Shown here in pieces: positions 18,501-25,929 of a DNA stretch of 64,000 nucleotides; within the stretch, counting starts at the first letter, position 1; the number at the start of each line of letters is the position of its first letter. The notes beneath the pieces were generated by a model. The model saw only the letters and a program-made list of their open reading frames with translations, was not told the DNA's origin and did not search any database. The stretch is from contig JAFKGQ010000015.1 in NCBI GenBank assembly GCA_017307755.1, positions 1 to 64,000 on the forward strand. Reading direction: 5' to 3'. The position numbers and the translations under genes were made by a program. Source of the stretch: Chitinophagaceae bacterium. GTDB lineage: Bacteria; Bacteroidota; Bacteroidia; Chitinophagales; Chitinophagaceae.

Positions 18501-20328
18501 GCTGCCTGAATATATGGTGCCGGGATTGTGGGTCTGTATGCCTGCATTACCGGTGACGCCCAGCGGCAAGGTGGATAAGCAGCGGCTGCCTGATCCTGTG
18601 GAAATGGACGCGGGTAAGAGAGCGTATGAAGCTCCCCGCAATCAGCTGGAGTCGATAATGGTGGAGGTCTGGCAGTCGCTGCTGGGTGTTCAGCACATAG
18701 GCATACATGATAATTTCTTTTTAGTGGGAGGGGATTCCATCATCACGATACAGATCTGCAGCCGGGTCAGGCGGGACGGCTATATACTGCGGCCCAGGGA
18801 TATTTTTCTGCATCAAACCATTGCTCAGCTATCGGCGATGCTGACTGTCCGGGGTGAGGCGCCGCCCTTCCGTGCGGAACAGGGGATGTTGGAAGGTTTC
18901 AGTGGGTTGCTCCCCATTCAGCAATGGTGGCTGGGAATGGATCCGGCGCCATCGGTCATATCGCATTTCAATCAAAGCGTCTTATGCTGCATTGATAAAA
19001 GCATCGGCCCCGATGAGCTGTCGAGGGCGATGGCCTTGCTGGTGGCCCGGCATGATGCTTTGCGGAATGTATATACATGTACGTCGTCTGGCTGGCTACA
19101 GCATTATGGCAGCAAGCCTACGGATATCAGTGTATTCGACCTCAGCGATCAGGGAGCGGAACAATTGCCGGCCGCCATTACTGCCCGGGCGAGCATGTGC
19201 CAGGCGGCATTGGATATCGGGAAGGGTATCCTAGTCAAGGCCGCATTGATGAAAACTCCTTTGTTCGAAAGGGACAACCGGTGGCTGTTGGTGATCCATC
19301 ATCTTGCTGTGGATGGCGTATCCTGGCGGATATTGATGGAGGACCTGGAAATGATGCTCCGAGCTATCAGGGATGGCAGCAGGCTGGAAGATGGGTCCAA
19401 GACGAGCTCCTGCAGGGACTGGCGGCGCGTCCTGGAGGAATACGGAAATAGCCGCCGGCTATTGTCTCAATGCGATTACTGGCAGTCGGTGGTTTGCGGG
19501 GGAAAGGTCTTGCGTACGGATATGGAGTACTCTGGTGAATGCAGGGTGAAGGACATGGATATGGTCACTGTCCTACTGCCGGAGGACCGCACCTCATTGT
19601 TGTTGAAGGAGGCGCAGTTTGCCTATCATACCGAAATGAATGATCTGTTGCTGGCGGCACTGGCCCGAACATTAAGCGAGTGGAGCGGTGAGTCGGATGT
19701 ACTGGTGGGTTTGGAAGGGCATGGCCGGGAAGAAGAGATGGGGGAAGGGGTCAACCTTACCAGGACGGTGGGTTGGCTAACCTCTTTGTATCCCGTCCTG
19801 TTGGAAACAGCGGAAGGGTTATCTTTTGAATCCCTGATCAAGCGGACGAAAGAGGGTTTGCGTTCGGTTCCTGACAAGGGGTTGGGTTATGGGGTCCTTA
19901 AGTATATCGTCCAGCACGAAGCCCTGGCGGGGAAAGAACCCTGGGAGATCCTTTTTAATTATCTGGGTCAGCTGGATAAGGGGGAGAAGGGAGATGATCT
20001 GTTCAGCAGATGTCCGGAATCACCGGGGTGCGAGGTGGATGGAGGACATATGGCATTGTGGAAGCTATCGGTGAACTGCTGGATACTGGGGGGCGAGCTG
20101 CGTATGCAATGGGCCTATAGCGGAAAGCATTTTCACCATGTGACTGTGCAGGGACTGGCGGATGCATATATCTGCCATTTGGATGAGCTGATCGCACATT
20201 GCACCGAGCCTGATAGAAAGAAAGTTTTTACACCTGCCGATTTTGGGCTGGGGGCGGACATCAGCTATCAGGAGCTGGACAGCTTCTTTGAAGAAGAGGC
20301 GGGTGAAAAAGATATACTGGAATTATAA
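12511..20328 (+). CDS. Nonribosomal peptide synthetase, C-A-PCP-C-A-PCP-E
   Basis: About 2605 residues. Order: C1 (1-445; motif SHIVIDA, H145), A1 (455-955), PCP1 (Ser 1016, LGGHS), C2 (1060-1505; HHMAADG), A2 (1520-2010), PCP2 (Ser 2076, VGGDS) and a terminal epimerase (2125-2560; IHHLAVDGVSW with H2264, EGHGRE, NLTRTVGWLT). The A1 code read against GrsA is D-A-T-K-V-G-E-V-G-K, close to Asn. A2 reads D-V-W-Y-L-G-G-V-C-K, which I cannot assign; it also has GVLPIR where GGEAL is usual. C1 is atypical: the first His is Ser and the final Gly is Ala. The last residue should be D-configured. There is no thioesterase or reductase domain. The ATG at 12511 is chosen; a TTG at 12496, overlapping the radical SAM stop, is also possible. 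Confidence 0.95.
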   Translation: MKPYLAEDATVAPASLQQEGVWFHALNTTDYYWNFIQKRCYRGNLDRQVLYSALDAVLQRHASLRTNFRMREDGLRQVVRRELRAEEVLKFEMPDANDEEARDRAMRHALTAAEKEGFDLEEDALIRLKVLQFGAMHFFILTVSHIVIDAFSMGIFWSDLSRWYNLILSGGQAPSAPQQQYIHYCATQHAFLQTEAYQRQKAYWLSMLSGEWPEPAFPLHRGMDAGIHHYEMALSPQLAEDIRNVALRRKVLYSSLFQAAYFIFLHKYWQQDRIAVGNVVDGRGFGRKEYKGVIGLFARRLVNVQRVEESEGLGVFLEKVNKGLLEGFVNGEVVYEPLVREINQLKKRGLHPLFRAVFNLIKGSGVALFEGLEEVRVIEHENTLVGDTQYDIGLSIFDDVSRIVLRLDVKCTEEWKPCVEWFLRDYIRVLEQCVYQPDLMVKDAGGPGQEMLQLLEAFNPTAVDHPGHETLTGLLSEQAMRSGTAPAVVFGPRTLSYQELDEAANQLGHYLRGLGVDREVLTAICMERSPEMLLGMLGILKAGGAFVPVDPAYPPERIAYILSDIDAKVVVCSRRGRSALPAGLGVEVVLLDEEGERRWNDRPRTCPSVDLRAENLAYVIYTSGSTGRPKGVMVEHRSVVNYLRNALSYLGTETSLAGCFAYLPFTFDAAITGIFVPLIAGRTVVLSVGEGTEVFEDAAFDTKGPYDHIKLTPAHLYLLERAMKKMGEGAAPARRLVLGGEALQAGALQFLTGCKSEVEIINEYGPTEATVGCCTYTFPVQRLGDRIPIGRPMNNVRMYILDKHGKIVGPGVAGEIYIGGVQVARGYLGQPELTETRFITGLSAGGERDRWYRTGDAGRWMADGNIEYLGRLDEQLKIRGYRIEPGEIEAAVLGSGLIQQVAVTARDDGSGNFILVGYVVGDGVFDPQQLMEYLRGYLPHYMIPAVWVNLSSLPLSATGKVDRHALKGLLPAVPGENGCMAPRSELEKALADIWQEVLGVEQVGIRDNFFSLGGHSISVMKMLSLLRQRLDREAAVRDLFTLATVEELAAHLEKNRAGAGPLSIKGVSRPGKIPLSFSQERLWFIHRLEGSVHYHIPWALRLQGRFSTAAFEAACRAVVDRHEVLRTVVEEEDGKGYQRVMEEGRWRMELSNGARYREDPEGLMELMIQLMDEPFDLSRDHMLRVHIIVLSETEHVMVMTLHHMAADGWSWSILMRELTAAYAAYDTGSSLSLPLLPVQYVEYTLWQRSLLEGKALEGQLDYWRRRLAGVSPLEMPVDHPRPAVQSTRGDSWSFAVDDRLTGALRSLSRLEEVTLFMTLMAAFKVLLSRYSGQKDICVGTPVAGRKPQETEGMIGSFINTLAIRSDLSGDLTFRQLLQQVKGTMLDAFDHQDLPFEKVVEAIVPERDLSRSPIFQVILSMNSHEMPEMVLAGVEQSEIQFRGGRVKFDLTMNVVEVAGSLTCHVQYCKDLFEEATIHRMVTHYRRLLESIAVDAGRRVGELPMLTEEEELALEEGLHARTSAYPRHQTLADLFSEQAARTPGRAAVRFGGQMIDYRELEERSNRLGHYLRELGVCEEKLTGICVSRGIEMVIGILGVLKAGGAYVPIDPGYPAERIAYMMSDAGVEIVLSTRRVWSLLHGCFESQVVLLDGEGGDWEMISRCPASCPETGLKPEHLAYVLYTSGSTGRPKGVMVEHRNVMALVHGFQEIAPPEGETGGLSLCPYVFDVSVWELFINLCFGNTLHILDEEAGFDPGFLAEYICRHAITTAYIPPTILPDVVEHLEVMEGALALRRLLVGVLPIRQAVLQRWADRLSGCRIINGYGPTEATVCASFFHFRSAVLPDQPTPIGRPVCNYRVYLLDEDRRLIPPGIRGEIYIAGDGVGRGYLNNPALTEERFIEDPFSKGRGGRMYRTGDLAKWLPTGDLLYIGRQDDQVKIRGYRIEPGEIEGFVQQSGMVRQNVVVAREGGNGRLRLVGYVTAEEGFDPVALRSWLLRRLPEYMVPGLWVCMPALPVTPSGKVDKQRLPDPVEMDAGKRAYEAPRNQLESIMVEVWQSLLGVQHIGIHDNFFLVGGDSIITIQICSRVRRDGYILRPRDIFLHQTIAQLSAMLTVRGEAPPFRAEQGMLEGFSGLLPIQQWWLGMDPAPSVISHFNQSVLCCIDKSIGPDELSRAMALLVARHDALRNVYTCTSSGWLQHYGSKPTDISVFDLSDQGAEQLPAAITARASMCQAALDIGKGILVKAALMKTPLFERDNRWLLVIHHLAVDGVSWRILMEDLEMMLRAIRDGSRLEDGSKTSSCRDWRRVLEEYGNSRRLLSQCDYWQSVVCGGKVLRTDMEYSGECRVKDMDMVTVLLPEDRTSLLLKEAQFAYHTEMNDLLLAALARTLSEWSGESDVLVGLEGHGREEEMGEGVNLTRTVGWLTSLYPVLLETAEGLSFESLIKRTKEGLRSVPDKGLGYGVLKYIVQHEALAGKEPWEILFNYLGQLDKGEKGDDLFSRCPESPGCEVDGGHMALWKLSVNCWILGGELRMQWAYSGKHFHHVTVQGLADAYICHLDELIAHCTEPDRKKVFTPADFGLGADISYQELDSFFEEEAGEKDILEL

Positions 20329-20332
20329 GACT

Positions 20333-20992
20333 ATGATATCGTTGGAGTATAAGCTGGCCTTTATTGTGCCGTACAGGAACAGGGAAGCTCATTTGCTGGA
20401 GTTTGTTCCGCATTACCGGCGTCTTTTTCCAGCGGCGGATATTTATATTGTACATCAGATGGGAAATGCGCCTTTCAACAGAGGCAAGCTGATCAATATC
20501 GGCTTCCTGTATGTGGAAGACAGGGCAGACGCCTTTGACCTGTCCGACGTCGATATGCTGGCGGTAGAGGGGCATGTAGACTACTCATTCCCCAAGGCTG
20601 CAACCCATCTGGCTTCGGCGGCATCGCAATTCGGGTATACGATGCCCTATCCTACTTATTTTTCCGGTCATGTGCTGTTAACGGCAGAGCATATGCGTTC
20701 GGTGAACGGTTTTTACAACGATTATCCCGGATATGGTTGTGAGGACGATTGTTTTTATAGGTCCTTTATCGAAAGGGGGTTGCCTATCGACCGACGGTAC
20801 GGAAGGTATGAATCCCTGCCCCATGAGCGGATTGTCGATAAGGACCCGGCCCTCATGGAATTGTTCAATCGTAACTGGGATATTTTCAATCTAAACCCAA
20901 GGGATTTTTGCAATGGGTTGAGCTCCTGTGAATACCGGATCGGTCAGGTACACAGCTTTACAGATTTCACCCAGATAGATGTACATCTTTAG
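20333..20992 (+). CDS. GT7-like (galactosyltransferase-type) glycosyltransferase
   Basis: 219 residues from the ATG at 20333, 4 bp after the NRPS stop. FIVPYRNRE near the N-terminus, a DVDM metal-binding block and YPGYGCEDDCFYRSF correspond in order to the FRNR, DVD and WGxGGEDDD signatures of beta-1,4-galactosyltransferases (GT7). The enzyme should move a hexose or N-acetylhexosamine from a UDP-sugar. The position right behind the NRPS suggests it glycosylates the peptide or its aryl group. The frame is open further upstream to 20243, but that part overlaps the NRPS and lies outside the family domain. Confidence 0.85.
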   Translation: MISLEYKLAFIVPYRNREAHLLEFVPHYRRLFPAADIYIVHQMGNAPFNRGKLINIGFLYVEDRADAFDLSDVDMLAVEGHVDYSFPKAATHLASAASQFGYTMPYPTYFSGHVLLTAEHMRSVNGFYNDYPGYGCEDDCFYRSFIERGLPIDRRYGRYESLPHERIVDKDPALMELFNRNWDIFNLNPRDFCNGLSSCEYRIGQVHSFTDFTQIDVHL

Positions 20993-21022
20993 CACCTTAG
21001 GTGTCACCTAAAAATATAAAAA

Positions 21023-22063
21023 ATGGAATACAGACAATTGGGAAACAGCGATGTCATGCTGTCGGCCATTACTTTTGGCGCGTGGGCCATCGGCGAGGCG
21101 GAAGTGGGCGGCGTCGACCCGGACAACCTTGTCAAAGCTCTGCGGAAAGCGCATGAGATAGGCTGTACGTCTATAGATACGGCGCCCTGTTACGGCTTGG
21201 GCCTCAGCGAGCAGATGGTAGGAAAAGCCATCCGGGAATTGCCGAGGGACAAAGTGCAGGTGCTTACAAAATGCGGGGTAGTATGGGAAGGAGACAAGGG
21301 GCTTAAATGGTATAAGGATCTCGCCTATGGCGACCGTGTGGTAAACTGGTATAAATATTCCGGCAAGGAAAGTATCATGAGAGAGTGTGAAGACAGTCTT
21401 CGCCGGCTGGGTACGGATTATATCGACTTGTATTCCGTGCATTATCTCGACCCTACTACTCCCATAGAAGAGTCCATGGAAGCCCTGGCGCGGCTGAAAG
21501 AGCAGGGGAAGATACGGGCAGCGGGTGTCTGTAATTACCGTACGACGGAGATGCGGACTGCCGGTGGGGTAGTGGATGTGGAATCCAACAAGGTACGGTA
21601 CAGCATGCTGAACAGGGTGATTGAGGATGATCTGGTGCCGTATTGTCTTGAGCATAAGAAAAGCATCCTTGCCTATAGTGTTTTGCAGCGAGGCATCCTC
21701 ACAGGATGGGACCTGCCTAAGTTCACCTGGGGGTCCGAAAAGGATAATCCCGTGGAGGTAGCCCTCTATGATGACGAAAACATGAGGAGGATCAGGGCTT
21801 TCCAGGAGAAGATAAAGTCTGTGGCGGAAGACAATGGGGCTACGCTCACCCAGCTATCCATCCGCTGGACTATTGACAGACCGGGAATAACGACAGGCCT
21901 GTTGGGCGCCACGAACCCCGATCAGATAGTCTATGATGCAAAGGCGTTGGAGGTATCGTTGAGCGCGTCGGATCTGGAGATCATCAATGGATATCTTACC
22001 GAACTGGAGATGGAGCTGAAATTGCCGGCCACCGGCCGTCATCAATTTACCTGGATGCCATGA
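21023..22063 (+). CDS. Aldo/keto reductase
   Basis: A 346-residue TIM-barrel NAD(P)H oxidoreductase. The catalytic tetrad is visible as D52, Y57, K83 and the His in YSVHYLDP. C-terminal nucleotide-binding residues follow around LLGATNPDQI. Such enzymes reduce carbonyls, including sugar ketones and aldehydes. In this operon it could tailor the peptide or prepare a sugar; either role is inference. The stop overlaps the start of the ABC exporter gene by 4 bp (ATGA), so the two are coupled. Confidence 0.92.
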   Translation: MEYRQLGNSDVMLSAITFGAWAIGEAEVGGVDPDNLVKALRKAHEIGCTSIDTAPCYGLGLSEQMVGKAIRELPRDKVQVLTKCGVVWEGDKGLKWYKDLAYGDRVVNWYKYSGKESIMRECEDSLRRLGTDYIDLYSVHYLDPTTPIEESMEALARLKEQGKIRAAGVCNYRTTEMRTAGGVVDVESNKVRYSMLNRVIEDDLVPYCLEHKKSILAYSVLQRGILTGWDLPKFTWGSEKDNPVEVALYDDENMRRIRAFQEKIKSVAEDNGATLTQLSIRWTIDRPGITTGLLGATNPDQIVYDAKALEVSLSASDLEIINGYLTELEMELKLPATGRHQFTWMP

Positions 22064-23847
22064 AACTGCTGCTGCAATACTTACGACGGTATAGGAAATG
22101 GGTATTCGTAGCCCTGTTGCTGGCGACCATCGACCAGGTGTTCATTTCCTTCAACCCCTATATCCTGGGGAATATGTTGATCGATCCCTTTGCCTACAAG
22201 GCACGATATTACCGTGAGCATGGGATGTTCAGGGAATTCCTGCAGGGCATCGGTCATGGCCTGTTGCTGATGGTCATTGTGAGTACGGTGGCATGGGTAT
22301 CGAAGGGATTCCAGCATTACGTGGTAAATGTGGTGGTGCGCAAATTGTGCACCGATCTTTATAACGATGTGCAAAGTCATATCCTCCGGCTGCCTTACCA
22401 GGCTTTCGAGGATGAGCGCAGTGGAGAGATACTTTCCGTACTACAAAGGGCTCAATCCGACTGTGATAAATTCATCACAAAATTCGTGAATGTGCTCTTT
22501 GTGAGCACTATAGCCATGTGTTTTGTCATCATTGTCGCCTTTCAGCTGAGTCCCTATCTGCCTCTGGTATATATAGGGTCCGCCGCGGCCCTATCCGCCA
22601 TTCTGCATTTTCTGAGTAGAAAGGTGGCGGTCATCCAGAAAGAGATACTGGATGAAACGAATGCCCTCGCCGGCTCTACCACGGAGTCCCTCCGCAATAT
22701 CGAGCTGGTGAAAAGCCTGGGTCTTATTCAACAGGAGATACATCGTTTTTTTGCTGCGAATTCCCGGATACTGGGGAACGAGATCCGGAAAATGAAGAAA
22801 ATACGGTCTTTGTCCTTTATATATGGAGCATTTGTACAAACGCTCAATCAATGTATCGTCTTTTTGCTGCTGATATTTCTCTTTTATGATAAGCTTACCG
22901 TAGGGCAGCTGTTGATGATGCAGATCTATTTCTTTTTTATTTTGGGTACCCTGGAGGAGTTCGGCGCGGTCATCCTTTCTTACCGGGAGGCGGAAGCATC
23001 CATGAATAACCTGGGCCGCCTGATGAGCCGTCCGGCGGAGCGGCCGCCGGGGCGCCCCGAGAAGATAGGCGTCATTACGCATCTTCGATTTGACAGCGTG
23101 CATTTCCAGCATGTCACTGCCATGCGTCCCGCGCTGGAGAGCATTTCCTTCGATGTAAAGATGGGAGAGACCGTGGCGATCGCCGGTCCTTCCGGAGCGG
23201 GCAAGACCACCCTGATCAAGTTATTGACGGGATTGTATCAGCCTACGGGCGGCAATATATACTGTAACGAATCCTGTCTTACCCGTATCAATCTGGATGA
23301 ACTGCGGCATCAGACGGGTCTTGTAACCCAGGATACTCAACTTTTTTCAGGCACCATCAAGGAGAACCTGCTTTTTGTAAATCCGCAGGCTACGGACAGG
23401 ATGATAGAGCATGTGCTGGAAAGCGCTTCCTGTCAAAATCTTCTGGCTCGTGCGGCAAAAGGTATCGATACCCGGATAGGGGAGGGAGGATTGAAGCTGT
23501 CCGGGGGGGAGCGTCAGCGGTTGGCGATCGCCCGGTCCCTTTTGAGGGAGTCGAGTCTGTTGATATTCGACGAAGCCACTTCTTCGTTGGATTCTCTTAC
23601 AGAGCGTCAGATAGCGGGGACAATCCGCCAGATAACCTCTCAGGGGAAATATATTACGCTGATGATCGCACACCGGCTGTCTACCATTATGTTCGCCGAC
23701 AGGATCCATGTCCTGGAAAAAGGCAGGATCATAGAAACAGGGGACCATGCTTCCCTGCTGGAGGAGAAGGGGTTGTATTATGCGATGTGGCGGCAGCAGA
23801 TAGGTGAATGGAAAGATGAAGTAAACATGATATCATATGAACAATAA
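22060..23847 (+). CDS. ABC exporter (fused permease and ATPase)
   Basis: A 595-residue half-transporter. Six membrane helices (about 1-310) are followed by an ATPase domain with Walker A (GPSGAGKTT), a Q-loop, the signature LSGGERQRLAIARS, Walker B (LLIFDEATSSLD) and the H-loop (MIAHRLS). This is the type I exporter layout used for lipids, peptides and drugs, working as a homodimer in the inner membrane. There is no N-terminal peptidase domain. The gene overlaps both neighbours (4 and 11 bp), so it very probably exports the product of the operon. Confidence 0.95.
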   Translation: MKLLLQYLRRYRKWVFVALLLATIDQVFISFNPYILGNMLIDPFAYKARYYREHGMFREFLQGIGHGLLLMVIVSTVAWVSKGFQHYVVNVVVRKLCTDLYNDVQSHILRLPYQAFEDERSGEILSVLQRAQSDCDKFITKFVNVLFVSTIAMCFVIIVAFQLSPYLPLVYIGSAAALSAILHFLSRKVAVIQKEILDETNALAGSTTESLRNIELVKSLGLIQQEIHRFFAANSRILGNEIRKMKKIRSLSFIYGAFVQTLNQCIVFLLLIFLFYDKLTVGQLLMMQIYFFFILGTLEEFGAVILSYREAEASMNNLGRLMSRPAERPPGRPEKIGVITHLRFDSVHFQHVTAMRPALESISFDVKMGETVAIAGPSGAGKTTLIKLLTGLYQPTGGNIYCNESCLTRINLDELRHQTGLVTQDTQLFSGTIKENLLFVNPQATDRMIEHVLESASCQNLLARAAKGIDTRIGEGGLKLSGGERQRLAIARSLLRESSLLIFDEATSSLDSLTERQIAGTIRQITSQGKYITLMIAHRLSTIMFADRIHVLEKGRIIETGDHASLLEEKGLYYAMWRQQIGEWKDEVNMISYEQ

Positions 23848-24562
23848 GGTGATTCAAAGCTTATGGGTAGGAAACAGGCTCAGCAATAACGAGCTGTTGT
23901 GCCTGCGCTCTTATGTGCGTCACGGTCATACCTTTCACCTGTATGCCTATAATGAGCTGCAGACATTGCCGGATGGGGTTGAGCTGAAGGACGCCAATAA
24001 TATCATACCCGCCGGCGACATTTTCAAGGACAGCCATAATACCTATGCGTCTTTTGCCGACTGGTTCAGGATGAAATTGCTGTACCTGAACGGAGGATGG
24101 TGGGTGGATATGGATACGGTCTGCATGAGAGCTTTTGATGTACAGGATGAATACTGCTTCTCTTCCGAATGGGCTTACAGCATGGAAACAAAGGAGGTCA
24201 ACAATACCTGTATAAAATCTCCCGCGGGGGCCGGTTATCTTAAAGACATCTTACAAATGGTGGAGGAGAAAGTATTTGGAGGCGACCTCATCGGCTGGGG
24301 AGAAATAGGGGTTTATCTCTTCCGGCATGTTTTTCCCCGGTATAACCATCTGCTGCCGTATATGAAAGAGCCAGAAGTGTTTTGCCCTGTGAATTACTTT
24401 GATCTCAGCGGGCTTATCTGCGCGCATGAGTACCGGCAGCATCCCGATACGCTGGCCATTCATCTTTGGAATGAGATATGGCGGAGGGGGAACTTAAATA
24501 AGGATGCTTGTTATCATCCCGATAGCATTTACGAACGGTTAAAACAGCAATATCTGACATGA
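23837..24562 (+). CDS. DXD-type glycosyltransferase (GT32/capsular family-like)
   Basis: A 241-residue glycosyltransferase of the 'sugar-binding region containing DXD' type. IQSLWVGNRLS opens the protein. YASFADWFRMKLLYLNGGWWVDMDT carries the DMD metal site, and a family-like NTCIKS segment follows. Relatives (GT32, alpha-1,4-GlcNAc transferases, capsule enzymes) use UDP-sugars with retention. The start overlaps the ABC exporter gene by 11 bp. As the last gene of the operon it probably adds a second sugar to the product, after or together with the GT7-like enzyme. Confidence 0.85.
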   Translation: MNNKVIQSLWVGNRLSNNELLCLRSYVRHGHTFHLYAYNELQTLPDGVELKDANNIIPAGDIFKDSHNTYASFADWFRMKLLYLNGGWWVDMDTVCMRAFDVQDEYCFSSEWAYSMETKEVNNTCIKSPAGAGYLKDILQMVEEKVFGGDLIGWGEIGVYLFRHVFPRYNHLLPYMKEPEVFCPVNYFDLSGLICAHEYRQHPDTLAIHLWNEIWRRGNLNKDACYHPDSIYERLKQQYLT

Positions 24563-24568
24563 TCGCAC

Positions 24569-24587
24569 CAGCCGCCTACAGCGGCTG
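24569..24587. terminator. Hairpin between convergent genes, possible terminator
   Basis: A perfect 7-bp stem (CAGCCGC / GCGGCTG) with a 5-nt loop lies 6 bp after the last operon gene and overlaps the last codons of the convergent PepSY gene. There is no strong T-run on either side, so it may be a weak bidirectional terminator or an mRNA end-stabiliser. Confidence 0.35.
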
Positions 24588-25724
24588 TACTTCTGTAATA
24601 GTATTGGTATTTCGGGCCGGCGCATAAACGTGTGCCGGCTTTTTTATTTTCCGCCTGCGTCCCCACCAGATGAGGAAACCCGTCACCGGCAGAGAGGCTG
24701 CCATCCAGGCGGCCAGGAACCAGATGATCTTGCTGCCCAGGCCCAGCGCCTGGATGCGTCCTGTGTGAAGATCATAGTTGCTTTTTGCTACTTTATCATA
24801 GCCTGTATAGTTGGCATACAGATCGGCCTTTAGCAACCGTCCGTTATAGGGTGAGAGAAGAAACGTATTCTGTTTGCGTACCAGCGTATAGGGATAGCGC
24901 ATGATGATACGGATTGGGGCCGTGCTGTCGGCAGGCGGTGCGATAAAAGTTTCACGTGCGCCGGGATAGTTGACGATTGCATAGGCGTATGCTTCGTCTA
25001 ACGTAAAATGTTTGCCCGGTATGGGTTTGGTTTTTTGTTTGGTTTCTTTTTCGGGGGTTGGACTATGAGTGACAAAGGCCACAATGTTTTTTATCGTATC
25101 GAATGTCCAGAACAGGCCTGTCAATGAGATGATCAGCAATACCAGCAGTGCATAAAAGCCAAGGACACGATGCAAGTCCCAATTCACTCTTTTCCAGCTC
25201 CTGGCTTTAAAGTTGACGGTAACAGCCTGTTTAAAAAATCTTTTTTGACGGGGCCACCAGAGTATCAGCCCGCTGATGCACATGATAAAAAAGATAAGGA
25301 CATTCCAACGTATGATCTGTTTGCCAATTTTATCGAGTAAAAGCTCCCTGTGTATCTTTAGCACGACGGTAAAAAAGTCCCCATTCACATTGCGCACGCC
25401 GGCAATAGATGCCGTATATGGATTGATGGAAACCAGTTTTTTTGGAGTGAAGAAGATCACCGCCGCGTCCTTTGACTCTTTCCATCGGATGCTGAGCATT
25501 TTTTCTTTTGGAAAATGGGCCCGGAAAGTATCGGTCAGTTGGGTAAGGGGCAGACGGGCTGCATTTTCCGGCGCGGCAACATGGTAGTATTTATTTTGAA
25601 ATAATTCCCGTGCTTCTTCTTCGAATACATACAGTGCGCCTGTTACGGCCACGATAAAGACCACCAGTCCGGATGCCAGCCCCAGCCATAAGTGTAATTG
25701 AAGAATGAGCTTTTTGATGGTCAT
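24576..25724 (-). CDS. PepSY-associated membrane protein
   Basis: A 382-residue inner-membrane protein of the PepSY_TM family. The first helix (about 10-32, KLILQLHLWLGLASGLVVFI) carries the His typical of this family. Further helices lie near 140-160, 190-215 and 340-365, with periplasmic PepSY-like segments between them. Bacteroidota members often stand beside siderophore or iron-uptake genes and are thought to act in ferric reduction or as membrane partners. No receptor gene is adjacent here, so its role is open. It converges on the biosynthetic operon. Confidence 0.88.
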   Translation of the reverse strand: MTIKKLILQLHLWLGLASGLVVFIVAVTGALYVFEEEARELFQNKYYHVAAPENAARLPLTQLTDTFRAHFPKEKMLSIRWKESKDAAVIFFTPKKLVSINPYTASIAGVRNVNGDFFTVVLKIHRELLLDKIGKQIIRWNVLIFFIMCISGLILWWPRQKRFFKQAVTVNFKARSWKRVNWDLHRVLGFYALLVLLIISLTGLFWTFDTIKNIVAFVTHSPTPEKETKQKTKPIPGKHFTLDEAYAYAIVNYPGARETFIAPPADSTAPIRIIMRYPYTLVRKQNTFLLSPYNGRLLKADLYANYTGYDKVAKSNYDLHTGRIQALGLGSKIIWFLAAWMAASLPVTGFLIWWGRRRKIKKPAHVYAPARNTNTITEVQPL

Positions 25725-25842
25725 GGCCGGGTGTGTTTCATCCGGCGAAGTTACCTTCGGAGGAGCAGATGGACAGGCCGGATCAGGAAAAATGGTTTAC
25801 GGAAGCGGGAATTGTGCAATTATGTACAGCCGACCCTTCATA

Positions 25843-25851
25843 ACCGGACAG
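25843..25851. promoter_or_regulatory. ACCGGACAG element upstream of a MacB-like permease
   Basis: The 9-mer ACCGGACAG lies 79 bp before the start of the permease gene at 25930. The same 9-mer occurs at 62611-62619 before the third permease gene, where CGGACAG also repeats 22 bp further on. It could be a shared regulator site. No promoter consensus is clear in the rest of the 205-bp gap. Confidence 0.25.
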
Positions 25852-25929
25852 TACGAACGATTTGCTTATTTGTAATATATTGATTATTAGTCATATGCGA
25901 AACTGGCATTCTCCTTGTCCAAACATGGT

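Noticed and set aside
24569..24587. Strong intrinsic terminator
   Set aside because: The hairpin is real, but no T-run follows on either strand, so only a weak call was kept in the feature list.
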